From assembly GCA_020350425.1 (NCBI GenBank), contig CP070716.1:2430967-2494966 (forward strand): a DNA stretch of 64,000 nt. The letters are read 5' to 3'. Below, in pieces: positions 8,324 through 17,241 of the stretch. A model generated the notes under the pieces. That model searched no databases and had not been told where the DNA came from. It saw only the letters and a program-made list of their open reading frames with translations. The position numbers were made by a program, and so were the translations under genes. Source of the stretch: Gemmatimonadota bacterium (GTDB lineage Bacteria; Gemmatimonadota; Gemmatimonadetes; Gemmatimonadales; GWC2-71-9). Each line of letters starts with the position of its first letter. The stretch's first letter is position 1.

Positions 8324-9193
8324 ATGACGCATCCAGAGCGCGACAGCGAGCGGATCACGCGGGCGATCGAGTACCTCGAGGAGCACTTCCGCGGCCAACC
8401 CTCCCTGGAGGAAGTGGCCGCCGCGGTCGGGCTCAGCCCCTACCACTTCCAGCGACTGTTCAGGCGCTGGGCGGGGGTGAGTCCCAAGCGATTCCTGCAG
8501 TTTCTCACGATCGAGCATGCCAAGACGGCGCTCGCCGAGGGGCAGAGCGTGCTGGCGGCGGCGTACGAGGCGGGACTCTCGGGGCCTGGACGGCTGCACG
8601 ACCTGTTCGTCGCGGTGGAGGCGGTGACCCCGGGCGAGTTCAAGGGGGGTGGCGCAGGACTCGCGATCCGCTACGGATTCCATCCCACGCCGTTCGGCGA
8701 GTGTCTCCTCGCCGCGACCGAGCGGGGCGTCTGCCGACTCGCCTTCGCGACGCCGGCCGAGCGACCCGAGGTCCTCGCCGAGCTACGGCGACGCTGGCGC
8801 GGGGCGGACCTGCTGCACGATCAGCGCGCGACCAGGTCGGTGGTGGAGCGCATCTTCGAACGGCACGGCGCTCCACCCAGGCCGCTCACCCTCACCCTCC
8901 AGGGCACCAACTTCCAGCTCAAGGTGTGGGAGGCGTTGCTCCGCATTCCCGCGGGTACGCTCGTGTCCTACGGCGACATCGCCCGGAGCATCGGGCATCC
9001 CGACGCCCACCGCGCGGTCGGCGCCGCAGTGGGACAGAACCCCGTCGCGTATCTGATTCCGTGTCACCGGGTGATCCGCAGCTCGGGTGCGTTCGGCGAC
9101 TACCGTTGGGGCGGTGCGCGGAAGAAGGCGATGGTGGCGTGGGAGGCCTCGCGGCGCGCGCGGACCGAGGCCCCCGCGCTGCGCGCGGGCTAG
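8324..9193 (+). CDS. AraC-type HTH fused to methylated-DNA-protein-cysteine methyltransferase (Ada-like)
   Basis: A 289-aa repair protein. Residues about 8-108 are an AraC-family double HTH (GLSPYHFQRLFRRWAGVSP), residues 115-200 a ribonuclease-like spacer, and residues 200-285 the O6-alkylguanine transferase domain with IPCHRVIRSSG, where C247 accepts the alkyl group. The N-terminal zinc domain of E. coli Ada, which takes methyl groups from phosphotriesters and converts Ada to an activator, is missing. How it senses damage is therefore unclear, and it may be mainly a repair enzyme. The last three bases overlap the convergent FAH gene. Confidence 0.93.
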   Translation: MTHPERDSERITRAIEYLEEHFRGQPSLEEVAAAVGLSPYHFQRLFRRWAGVSPKRFLQFLTIEHAKTALAEGQSVLAAAYEAGLSGPGRLHDLFVAVEAVTPGEFKGGGAGLAIRYGFHPTPFGECLLAATERGVCRLAFATPAERPEVLAELRRRWRGADLLHDQRATRSVVERIFERHGAPPRPLTLTLQGTNFQLKVWEALLRIPAGTLVSYGDIARSIGHPDAHRAVGAAVGQNPVAYLIPCHRVIRSSGAFGDYRWGGARKKAMVAWEASRRARTEAPALRAG

Positions 9194-9807
9194 GCCTCGA
9201 CGGGATTCCGCAGCACCCCGACCCCTGGGATCTCCACCTCGACTTCATCGCCGGCCCCGAGCGGCCCCACGCCGGCAGGCGTGCCCGTGGCGATCAGGTC
9301 GCCCGGCTCCAGCGTCATGATACGGGAGATGTAGGCCACCAGTGTCGGGATGTCGAACGCCATGTCCGCCACGCGTCCGCGCTGGCGTTCCAAGCCGTTC
9401 ACGCGGCAGGCGACCTCGAGCTCCGGCAGCGGGGGCAGGTCGGCGAGGGGCACCACACGCGGCCCCACGGGGCAGAACGTGTCGAACCCCTTGGCCCGGG
9501 TCCACTGGCCGTCGGCCTTCTGGAGATCGCGCGCGGTCACGTCGTTCACGCACGTGATACCCGCCAGGGCGGCGACGACCTCTTCGGGCCGCGCGAACCG
9601 CACGGGGGCGCCGATCACCACCCCGATCTCGCCCTCGTGTTCGACACGCTGGGAGTCGGGCGGCAACACGATGGCATCTCCGTCGCCGATCACGGCGGAC
9701 GGGGGCTTGAGAAACAGCAGCGGCCGCTCTGGCACGACGTTGCCGAGTTCCCTGGCGTGCTCCACGTAGTTGCGGCCCACACAGACGATCTTGCCGGGAC
9801 GTCGCAT
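9190..9807 (-). CDS. Fumarylacetoacetate hydrolase family protein
   Basis: A 205-aa protein of the FAH fold, usually acylpyruvate or 2-oxo-hept-3-ene-dioate type hydrolase or isomerase. It begins KIVCVGRNYVEHARELG. It contains HEGEIGVVIG, the usual E-x-E metal-binding region, then VNDVTARDLQ and KGFDTFCPVGPRV, and ends with the common GDLIATGTPAGVG. The length matches the single-domain YcgM/FAHD1 group. The ATG chosen begins the conserved N-terminus. Its substrate is unknown; FAHD1-like enzymes act as oxaloacetate decarboxylases or acylpyruvases. Confidence 0.95.
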   Translation of the reverse strand: MRRPGKIVCVGRNYVEHARELGNVVPERPLLFLKPPSAVIGDGDAIVLPPDSQRVEHEGEIGVVIGAPVRFARPEEVVAALAGITCVNDVTARDLQKADGQWTRAKGFDTFCPVGPRVVPLADLPPLPELEVACRVNGLERQRGRVADMAFDIPTLVAYISRIMTLEPGDLIATGTPAGVGPLGAGDEVEVEIPGVGVLRNPVEA

Positions 9808-9824
9808 CGCGTCTCCCTTCTCAC

Positions 9825-10523
9825 CTACCGGACCGCTGCGCCGGCCATCTCGGTCACGACCGGCTCCAGCACCGCCCACACGTTCTCGGCGATGATCTCC
9901 TGCCCTTCCGCCGTCGGATGGATCCCGTCGGCCTGATTGAGCTCCGGTACGCCGCCCACCCCGTCGAGCAGGAACGGTATCAGCTCCGCATCGTACGCCT
10001 CCGCCAGCTCGACGAACACCCGGCGGAACGCACGCGTGTAGACACGACCAAGGTTCGGGGGCGCCTCCATCCCGGCAATCACGATGCGCGCGTCGGGATG
10101 GGCGGCATGCGTCCGCTCGATAATCTCGCGCAGGTTGGAGCGCATCTGATCGATCTCGAGCCCGCGCAGGCCGTCATTCGCCCCGAGCTCCAACACCAGC
10201 ACGCCGACCGGCTCCCGCAACAGCCAATCGATGCGGCGCAGCCCGCCCGCCGAGGTCTCCCCACTCACCCCCGCGTTCACCGCACGGAACGGCAACCCCT
10301 CCTGCTCGAGACGACGTTGAATCAGGGCGGGATAGGCCTCTTCGGTCTCCAGCCCGAGCCCGGCCGTCAGACTCGTTCCCAGGAAGAGCACGACGGCCTG
10401 CTCGGCCGGCGGGGCCGCGGCCGAACGTGAGCGATCGCCAGCGGCGGCACCCCGCTCCTCCGAGGAGGAGCCACACGCGGTCACCGCCACACCGAGAACC
10501 ACGAGCAGTATCTTTCGAGCCAT
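9825..10523 (-). CDS. SGNH/GDSL hydrolase lipoprotein (TesA-like arylesterase)
   Basis: A 232-aa lipoprotein: the signal ends in a lipobox GVAVTAC (C17), followed by a Ser/Gly/Ala-rich linker. The SGNH core shows FLGTSLTAGLG with the catalytic Ser (GTSL rather than GDSL), the Gly in VNAGVSGETS, the Asn in LELGANDGLRG, and the Asp-His pair in ADGIHPTAEGQ. This matches the TesA/arylesterase group. The ATG shares bases with the start of the divergent ABC ATPase gene (CATG), and tesA-ybbA-ybbP occurs in the same arrangement in E. coli. It probably hydrolyses esters or lysophospholipids at the envelope. Confidence 0.92.
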   Translation of the reverse strand: MARKILLVVLGVAVTACGSSSEERGAAAGDRSRSAAAPPAEQAVVLFLGTSLTAGLGLETEEAYPALIQRRLEQEGLPFRAVNAGVSGETSAGGLRRIDWLLREPVGVLVLELGANDGLRGLEIDQMRSNLREIIERTHAAHPDARIVIAGMEAPPNLGRVYTRAFRRVFVELAEAYDAELIPFLLDGVGGVPELNQADGIHPTAEGQEIIAENVWAVLEPVVTEMAGAAVR

Positions 10524-11202
10524 GATGATCATCGCCGAGCACCTCGAACAAACATACATGAGTGGGGGCCGTCCCCTCACGGTCCTCAAGGACGTTAACC
10601 TCAGTGTCGACCCGCAGGGCTTCGTCGCGATCGTGGGACCGTCGGGCAGCGGCAAGACCACGCTCCTCGGTCTGCTGGCCGGGCTCGACCGGCCCAGCGC
10701 CGGCCGGGTAGAGCTCGACGGCGAGGACCTCGGCCCCCTGAACGAGGACCAGCGGGCGCGCCTCCGCTCGGAGAAGGTGGGATTCGTCTTTCAGACCTTC
10801 CAGCTCATTCCCACGCTCACGGCGCTCGAGAACGTGCTCGTGCCGGTGGAGCTGCGCCCTGGGGGCGTCGGAGACGGGGGGGCCGAGGCGGAAGAGCGTG
10901 CTCGCGATCTCCTGGCCCGTGTCGGCCTCGCTGAGCGCACCCACCACTACCCGGTGCAGCTCTCCGGGGGCGAGCAACAGCGCGTGGCCCTGGCCCGCGC
11001 CTTCGCCAATCAGCCGAAGATCCTCTTCGCGGACGAGCCCACCGGGAACCTCGACACCGAGACTGGGAAGGCCGTGGCCGACCTCCTCGTCGCGCTGAAT
11101 ACCGAGACCGAGACGACGCTGGTGCTGGTGACGCACGACCAGGAGCTGGCGGCGCGCGCGCACCGCATCGTGCGGCTGGCGGGCGGGACCGTCGTCCCGT
11201 GA
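10522..11202 (+). CDS. ABC transporter ATP-binding protein, YbbA/LolD-like
   Basis: A 226-aa ATPase of the MacB/LolD class: Walker A IVGPSGSGKTTLLG, Q-loop VFQTFQLIPTLTALENV, signature LSGGEQQRVALARAF, Walker B ILFADEPTGNLD and the H-loop LVTHD. It overlaps the downstream 853-aa permease by 4 nt, so the pair makes one transporter. Starts are possible at either of two consecutive ATGs (10522 or 10525); the second would avoid the overlap with the tesA-like start. YbbAP-type complexes act in outer envelope lipid or acyl-chain handling, though their substrate is unsettled. Confidence 0.94.
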   Translation: MMIIAEHLEQTYMSGGRPLTVLKDVNLSVDPQGFVAIVGPSGSGKTTLLGLLAGLDRPSAGRVELDGEDLGPLNEDQRARLRSEKVGFVFQTFQLIPTLTALENVLVPVELRPGGVGDGGAEAEERARDLLARVGLAERTHHYPVQLSGGEQQRVALARAFANQPKILFADEPTGNLDTETGKAVADLLVALNTETETTLVLVTHDQELAARAHRIVRLAGGTVVP

Positions 11203-13760
11203 ACCTCCCATTCGTCCTGCGGATGGCCCTGCGGGAGAGCCGGGCCGCGTGGCGCCGCATCGCGCTCTACACCGGCGCCATCACGCTCGGCGTCGCCGCG
11301 CTCGTGGCCATCAACTCGTTCCGGGCCGACGTGATCGCGGGGGTGCACGCCGAGGCGCGCGTCCTGCTCGGTGCAGACCTGGAGCTGTTCAGCCGGCAGC
11401 CGTTCCCGGCCGAGGTCCAGGGGGCACTCGACTCGGCGGCGCAGGCGGGCACGGAGATCTCGTACGCCACCAACTTCGCCTCGATGGCGCTGGCGCCGCG
11501 CACCGGGGCCACCCGGCTCGTGAACGTGCGGGCAATGGTCGGTGGCTATCCCTATTACGGGAGAATCGAGACCGATCCGCCGACAGCGTGGTCGGAGCTG
11601 GCTACGGGGCGGCACGCGCTGGTCGACCCCGGGGTGCTGGTCTACCTCGATGCGCAGGTGGGAGACACCCTGCGCATCGGGCAGGCGGCGTTCGTGATCA
11701 TCGGGGTGGTCACCAAGGTGCCCGGCGACGTGGGCCTGCGCACGGCGATCGGGCCCAGCGTCTACATCCCGCGCACGTACGTGGACGAGACGGGGCTCAT
11801 TCAGTTCGGCAGCCTCGTCCGGTACCTGGCGTACCTCCGGATTCCCAACGGCACCGAGCTCGAGGCGTTCCTCGACAGCTGGGGCGAGCGGATGCGGGAA
11901 TTGCGCGTCGGCTACGACACGGTGGAGGAACGTGAAGAGGAGTGGGCGGAATCGCTCGACGCGCTGGCCCGCTTCCTCGGCCTCGTTGGATTGATCGCCC
12001 TGCTGCTGGGCGGTATCGGGGTGGCGAGCGCGGTGCACGTGTTCGTGAAGCGCCGCCTCGACACCGTGGCCGTACTGCGTTGCCTCGGCGCCTCACAACG
12101 CACGGTGTTCTCCGTCTACCTGGCCCAGGCGGCGCTCATGGGAGCGCTCGGCTCGCTGGCCGGCGTCGCGCTGGGCGTGGTCGTGCAGTGGAGCCTGCCC
12201 GGCGTACTGGCCGACTTTCTCCCGCTCGACGTCTCGCCGATGCTGCACGCGGGCCCCGTGCTCGCGGGGCTCGGCATCGGGATCTGGGTGGCGGTGCTGT
12301 TCGGACTGCTGCCACTGCTCACCGTGCGCGACGTGGCGCCGCTGCGGGCATTGCGTCGCGCGTACGATACGCCTCCCGCCAAACGGGATCCCGCGCGCCT
12401 GCTGACCTACGCCGCCCTCGCGCTCACCGCGCTCGGACTGAGCATCACGCAGGCACCGGTCCTCGCGGCGGGTCTCGCCTTCGCGGTGGCGATCGCCGTC
12501 ACGACGGGCGCTCTGTGGCTGGTGGCCAAGGGCCTCACCCGTGCTACGCGGCGCTACTTCCCCCGGCGCGCGCCCTACGTGGTGCGGCAGGGCGTGGCCA
12601 ACCTCTTTCGCCCGCACAACCAGACCGTGTCGGTGATCCTCACGGTGGGATTCGGCCTGTTTCTCTTGGGAAGCCTGCACGTCGTGCAGCGCAACCTGCT
12701 CGACCAGTTCGCCTTCGATGTGCGTCCCGACCGGCCGAATCTCGTGATCTTCGACATCCAGCAGGACCAGCGGGAGGGCGTCGAGGCCCTCCTGCGTGAG
12801 CGGGGGCTGGGCACGCCGGAATTCACTCCCATCGTGCCGGCCCGCGTCGCGGCGCTCAACGACCGCCCCGTGAGCGAGATCCTCGCCGACACGACCGGGC
12901 CGGGTCCCAGCCGGTGGGCGCTCAGACGGGAGTACCGCAACACCTATCGTGACACCCTGGTCTCATCCGAGGAGCTCATCGCGGGCGCATGGTGGGACGG
13001 ACCCCGTCTCGAGGCGGCCCCCGGCGAGGCGGCACCGCTGCCGCGCATCTCCCTCGAGCGGGACGTGGCCGACGAGCTGCAGGTGGAGGTGGGCGACCGG
13101 ATCACCTGGGACGTGCAGGGCGTGCGGCTGGAGACCGAGATCGCCAGCCTCCGACGGGTGGATTGGGCCAGGTTCGAGCCCAACTTCTTCGCGGTCTTCG
13201 AGCCGGGGGTGCTCGAGAGCGCACCGCAGATCTTCGTGACGCTGAGTCGCGTCGAGGGCGATACCCCCCGGGCCGAGATCCAGCGCGATCTGGTGCGGCG
13301 CTACCCGAACGTGTCGGCGCTCGATCTCTCGCTGGTGCAGCAGACGATCGACACCATTCTGGGCAGCGTGGCCGTCGCGGTGCGGTTCATGGCGCTGTTC
13401 TCGATCGCGAGCGGGATGGTCGTGCTGATCGGCGCGATCGGCACCTCACGCTACCAGCGACTGCGCGAGAGCGTGCTGCTCAAGACGATCGGCGCCCGCA
13501 CGCAGCAGGTCACGCGGATTCTCGCCACCGAGTACCTGGCGCTCGGCGCGCTCGCCGCGCTGACCGGCCTGCTGCTCGCGGCCGTGGCCGGCTGGGCGCT
13601 CGTCACCTTCTTCTTCGAGATGTCGTTCCGACTTCCGGTCCTGCCACTGCTGGTGTTGGGACTCGGCACTGTCATCGTCACGATCGTGGTCGGACTGCTG
13701 TCGAGCCGCGACGTGATGCGGCGCGCCCCGCTGGCGGTGATGCGGGAGATCACGGAGTAG
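11199..13760 (+). CDS. ABC transporter permease, YbbP/FtsX-like
   Basis: An 853-aa permease with two FtsX-type units. An N-terminal span (IALYTGAITLGVAALVAI) is followed by a large periplasmic domain of about 220 residues, then spans near 260-420 and more around 440-500. A second periplasmic domain and three C-terminal spans (VRFMALFSIASGMVVLIGAIG, YLALGALAALTGLLLAAVAG, LPLLVLGLGTVIVTIVVGLL) complete it. The topology and length match YbbP, whose gene neighbours in E. coli are tesA and ybbA exactly as here. The complex probably extracts or moves a lipid-linked substrate. Its end converges with the coiled-coil gene. Confidence 0.93.
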   Translation: MNLPFVLRMALRESRAAWRRIALYTGAITLGVAALVAINSFRADVIAGVHAEARVLLGADLELFSRQPFPAEVQGALDSAAQAGTEISYATNFASMALAPRTGATRLVNVRAMVGGYPYYGRIETDPPTAWSELATGRHALVDPGVLVYLDAQVGDTLRIGQAAFVIIGVVTKVPGDVGLRTAIGPSVYIPRTYVDETGLIQFGSLVRYLAYLRIPNGTELEAFLDSWGERMRELRVGYDTVEEREEEWAESLDALARFLGLVGLIALLLGGIGVASAVHVFVKRRLDTVAVLRCLGASQRTVFSVYLAQAALMGALGSLAGVALGVVVQWSLPGVLADFLPLDVSPMLHAGPVLAGLGIGIWVAVLFGLLPLLTVRDVAPLRALRRAYDTPPAKRDPARLLTYAALALTALGLSITQAPVLAAGLAFAVAIAVTTGALWLVAKGLTRATRRYFPRRAPYVVRQGVANLFRPHNQTVSVILTVGFGLFLLGSLHVVQRNLLDQFAFDVRPDRPNLVIFDIQQDQREGVEALLRERGLGTPEFTPIVPARVAALNDRPVSEILADTTGPGPSRWALRREYRNTYRDTLVSSEELIAGAWWDGPRLEAAPGEAAPLPRISLERDVADELQVEVGDRITWDVQGVRLETEIASLRRVDWARFEPNFFAVFEPGVLESAPQIFVTLSRVEGDTPRAEIQRDLVRRYPNVSALDLSLVQQTIDTILGSVAVAVRFMALFSIASGMVVLIGAIGTSRYQRLRESVLLKTIGARTQQVTRILATEYLALGALAALTGLLLAAVAGWALVTFFFEMSFRLPVLPLLVLGLGTVIVTIVVGLLSSRDVMRRAPLAVMREITE

Positions 13761-13810
13761 CGAGCGGGAACGCGGCAGGGGAGCGCAGTCGCGAGACGTG
13801 GTGCGCGGCT

Positions 13811-13849
13811 GCGGCCCTGTGGCAGCGGAACAGGGGTCGGCAGGGCCGC
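13811..13849. terminator. Hairpin between convergent genes
   Basis: GCGGCCCTG (13811-13819) pairs perfectly with CAGGGCCGC (13841-13849) across a 21-nt loop. It lies between the convergent ybbP-like and coiled-coil genes and could end transcription from both sides. No T tract follows, so it may act with Rho. Confidence 0.4.
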
Positions 13850-13877
13850 CGTGCCACCCGAGCGAGCATGCCGGCGC

Positions 13878-16718
13878 CTACCCCGCCTCTTCCCTCCTGA
13901 GCTCGACCACCGCCTCGTGAATGCGCGATGCCAACTCCCGCTCCTCGCGCAACGACTCGATGATCGCTTCCGCCTCCTTCGTCTGGTACGTGAGCTGATT
14001 CGCCTTCTCGATGGCGTGATCCACAACCGTCTTCTGCCCCCGCAGCGTCTCGAGGCTCGAGCGGACGTCGCCCAGCAGCGTATCGAGCTTGGCGAGCCGC
14101 TCCTCGGCCTGCGTGATGCGGGCCCAGCGTTCGTCGACCGCGGCTGAGAGGTCGTCCACCTGCCGCGAGCGCTCCAGCACGCTCTGCAGCGCGGCGCGCG
14201 TGTCTTCCACCTCCTGCCGGGCAGCCGTCACCCCACGTACGTGGGCGACGGTCTGTTCGGCGGTCTCGAAGATCGCGCGGAGCTCCCGGCGCACGGCGTC
14301 GATGCTCTCCTGCCGCGACGCCAGCGCATTCATGCCGGCCAGCGCGTCCCGTTCCATCTGCTCCAGCTGCGCGATCTTCTCCTCGAACTGGGTCACCCGC
14401 TTGTCGGCAAACCGCAGGGCGCCCGCCCGCGATTCGAGTTGCTCGGCGAGGTCGCTCACGCGTTCCGCCTGCGACTGCGCCGCCGCCAGCGCATTGCCCA
14501 GCTTCTTGCTCTCGTCTTCGAGGGCTTGCGCGGCACTGGCGGCCTCCTGCCGTAGCGCCGACGCCCGCTCGAGCTGAGCCGCCGCCTGCTCGAGCGCCCG
14601 CTCCCGTTCCTCGATCTGCCGACCCACGCGGTCCACCCGCTCGCCGAGCGCCTCCAGCTCCGCCGCCCGCGCCGCGGCATCGTCGACCCCGATCTGGAGG
14701 TCTCCCATCCGCTGCTCGGCTCCCTGCAGCTGGCCTACCACCGTATCCATGCGCGTTTCGAGCTGTCCCACTTCCTTCTCTCGCCCGGCGACCGACTCGA
14801 AGCGGCGGTCAGCATCGTCCAGCCGCTGGCGGAGGGCGCCGGCACGGGCTTCCAGATCCGCAAAGGCGCTGCGCCGCTCCTCGAGCGAGGCCATGCGCGT
14901 ATCAAGCTCATTGCTCAAAGTGCCGAGGCCCTCGAGGCGCCCCTCGAGCTGGGCCACGAACGCCTCGCGATGCTGCAGGTGCTCGACCTTCTGAAGGGCG
15001 TCGCTCGCCAGCACGCGCACCCGCTCCACGGCCTGCGCCGCCGCGTCGAGCTCGGTCACCTTGTGGCGCAGTTCCTGCGCCCGCTGGTCCGCTTCGGCCA
15101 GCCATTGGCGTCCCTCCACCTGGGCGGCGAGCCCCTGCTCCAGCTCGCTGCGCGCGGCCCGAAGTCGTGCAGTCGCGTCGCGCACCGCTTCGCCGGAGGA
15201 TCTCAGCTCCGCGACCTCCCGGCCCAGCTCGGCCAAGGCCGGCTGGGAGGCTTCGAGCCGGCCGATGCGCTCCGCCACCTCCCGCCCCGTGGCCTCGATC
15301 CGCTGCAGGGCGTCGGCCACCGTGCGGGCGCGCTCGCCGTGCTCCTCCACCCGGCTGACTTCGGCAACCAGCGTCGTGAGGCGTGCCGCCAGCTCGTCCG
15401 ACTTGGAGTGTGCCTGCGCGATCGCCTGACCCGCCTGTTCCATCTGCTGGAAGCGCGACTCGAGTTCGGTGAGCGCCGTGCGCAGCTCGGCCACCTGCCG
15501 GCTCGTCGCGTCGAGTCCCTGACGGTCGAGTTGGAGCCGGTCCACGCCCTCGCGCACATCCGCCTTCAGCGACGCCATCTGGGAGGCGAGCTGCACCGCT
15601 TCCCTGCGGGCCGCGGCATCCTGCGCCTTCGTTTCTTCGATGCGCCGGGTGGTGCGCTCGACGAGCTGCTCCAGATCGGCGAGGCTGCTCTGCGTCTTCT
15701 TGATGAGCTTCGAGTCTTGCTGGAGCTTCTTGAGGCGGGAGTCCAGATCCCACACCAGGTCGTCCAGTCGCGCCGCCTGCGCCGCCGCCCGGTCGACCAC
15801 CTCCCGCTGACTCTCCAGCGTGCGCGTCTTGTGCAGCACGTGATCGGAGAGGGTGCTCAACGCCTGGAGCTGCTCCTCGGTGCGCGTGGTGCGCTTCTCC
15901 AGCTTCGCGACCTCGGCGAGGCCAGCCTCCATCGTCGCCAGGCGCGCCTCGGCTCCATCCACCTCCTGCTTCAGCCGCGTCGCGGCCTCCCGAGCCTGCT
16001 CGAAGCCGGCCTGCACATCCCCCTGGTCGCGGCGCATTGCCTCCAGCGCCTCGCGGGTCACGGTGACGTCGTGATGGTAGTTGAGAAACCGCTCGCGCAC
16101 CTCGTCCGCCTTCGCCGCGAGCTCCGCAATTGCGCCCGACGGACCACTCAGCTGTGCCAGCTCCTCCTGGAGCCGGGTCGCCTCCTGGAGCGACGCGCGA
16201 ACGCTATCGGCCACGGCCGACACGTCCGACAGATTCTCCGCCACCTCCCGCACGCCCTGGGCAGCCTGCGCACGGGCCCGCTCCACCTCACCAATCGCGC
16301 CGTCCAGCTGCTGCAGGCGCCCGGCCAGCTCACCGACGCTCGCGGCCTGCGTCCGGGCCGCGTCGACACGCTGGAGCACCTCCGTGAGCTGCCGCTCCAC
16401 CTCCGCGGTCTGCTTGGCCTGGCGCTCGGCCACCTCGGCAAGTTGCCGCTCCACGGCCGCGGTCTGCTCGGCCTGACGTTCCGCCGCGGCGGCGAGCCGC
16501 CGCTCGACCTCCGCCGCGTGCTCCGCCTGGCGCTCCGCCGCCGCGGCCATCTGCTGGTCGGCCGAGGCCGACTGTTGCGCCGCGGCCTGCGCCCGCTCCA
16601 GCACCCCCTCCAGCGCCGCGCGTTCCTCCTGGAGGCGCTCCAGCAGCTGCTGCAAGACCTCAGGAAGCTCCTCGAGGGTCGGTTCCGGTTTCGGCTGCTT
16701 CTTGAACAGGGCTGCCAT
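13878..16718 (-). CDS. Very long coiled-coil protein of unknown function
   Basis: A 946-aa protein that is almost entirely alpha-helical coiled coil, rich in Glu, Gln, Arg and Ala. Heptad runs extend from about residue 20 to 930, with repeats such as AEVERRLAAAAERQAEQ early on. Only the first 15 residues (MAALFKKQPKPEP) differ, and there is no P-loop, membrane span or signal. It resembles the rod of SMC/myosin-like proteins without heads. I chose the ATG; a TTG 21 codons upstream would add a proline-rich stretch. It is divergent from the GroES-like gene and could be a cytoskeletal scaffold; that is inference. Confidence 0.88.
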   Translation of the reverse strand: MAALFKKQPKPEPTLEELPEVLQQLLERLQEERAALEGVLERAQAAAQQSASADQQMAAAAERQAEHAAEVERRLAAAAERQAEQTAAVERQLAEVAERQAKQTAEVERQLTEVLQRVDAARTQAASVGELAGRLQQLDGAIGEVERARAQAAQGVREVAENLSDVSAVADSVRASLQEATRLQEELAQLSGPSGAIAELAAKADEVRERFLNYHHDVTVTREALEAMRRDQGDVQAGFEQAREAATRLKQEVDGAEARLATMEAGLAEVAKLEKRTTRTEEQLQALSTLSDHVLHKTRTLESQREVVDRAAAQAARLDDLVWDLDSRLKKLQQDSKLIKKTQSSLADLEQLVERTTRRIEETKAQDAAARREAVQLASQMASLKADVREGVDRLQLDRQGLDATSRQVAELRTALTELESRFQQMEQAGQAIAQAHSKSDELAARLTTLVAEVSRVEEHGERARTVADALQRIEATGREVAERIGRLEASQPALAELGREVAELRSSGEAVRDATARLRAARSELEQGLAAQVEGRQWLAEADQRAQELRHKVTELDAAAQAVERVRVLASDALQKVEHLQHREAFVAQLEGRLEGLGTLSNELDTRMASLEERRSAFADLEARAGALRQRLDDADRRFESVAGREKEVGQLETRMDTVVGQLQGAEQRMGDLQIGVDDAAARAAELEALGERVDRVGRQIEERERALEQAAAQLERASALRQEAASAAQALEDESKKLGNALAAAQSQAERVSDLAEQLESRAGALRFADKRVTQFEEKIAQLEQMERDALAGMNALASRQESIDAVRRELRAIFETAEQTVAHVRGVTAARQEVEDTRAALQSVLERSRQVDDLSAAVDERWARITQAEERLAKLDTLLGDVRSSLETLRGQKTVVDHAIEKANQLTYQTKEAEAIIESLREERELASRIHEAVVELRREEAG

Positions 16719-16832
16719 GGGGCCGTCCGTGTCGGAAGGTGGGTGTCTGGGAATCTTCGGGTCGGGGACGGAGATGGTCAATAGAGGAGCGCCCCCTGGC
16801 GGGCTTCCATCGCGGCCCTTTGATTTCAGGGT

Positions 16833-17225
16833 ATGGCCGACCCGCTCAAGAAGCTCGTCGTGGTGGGGGACCGCGTGCTGATCGCGCCCGAGGAGGGCGA
16901 GGAGCGCACCAACGTGGGCCTCTACCTGCCACCGACGGCGATCGACCGCCAGGCGGTGCAGAGCGGTCGGATCGTTGCGACCGGGCCGGGCACACCCCTC
17001 TCCGCGCCAACGGAACTCGATGACGAACCGTGGAAGGAGGTCGCCGGGGGGGAGCCGCGCTACGTGCCGATGCAGGCACGGGTGGGCGATTTCGCGCTGT
17101 TCTTCCGCAAGGCGGCCGTGGAGATCACGTTCGAGGACAAGCGATACCTCGTCGTGCCGCAGGCCGCCATCCTGGTGCTGGTGCGCTCGGAGAACCTCCC
17201 GAAGGATCTGCTGGACGAGCTCTAG
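16833..17225 (+). CDS. GroES-like co-chaperone
   Basis: A 130-aa protein with the chaperonin-10 fold. The N-terminus LVVVGDRVLIAPEEGEERTN matches the canonical GroES opening. The mobile-loop region is TNVGLYLPPTAIDRQAVQSG, and the end has the GroES-like dome and closing strands (VGDFALFFRKAAVEIT, YLVVPQAAILVLV). It is about 30 residues longer than GroES (roughly 97 aa), with an insert near residues 55-80 and a C-terminal tail. No groEL is adjacent, so it is probably a solitary paralogue rather than the main co-chaperone. It is divergent from the coiled-coil gene. Confidence 0.85.
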   Translation: MADPLKKLVVVGDRVLIAPEEGEERTNVGLYLPPTAIDRQAVQSGRIVATGPGTPLSAPTELDDEPWKEVAGGEPRYVPMQARVGDFALFFRKAAVEITFEDKRYLVVPQAAILVLVRSENLPKDLLDEL

Positions 17226-17241
17226 GCATCTCCCCCTCCCC

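Noticed and set aside
14970-16784. A 604-aa open frame on the + strand opposite the coiled-coil gene
   Set aside because: It is rich in Arg, Leu and His with no domain, and mirrors the codon pattern of the coiled coil; typical antisense opening in GC-rich DNA.
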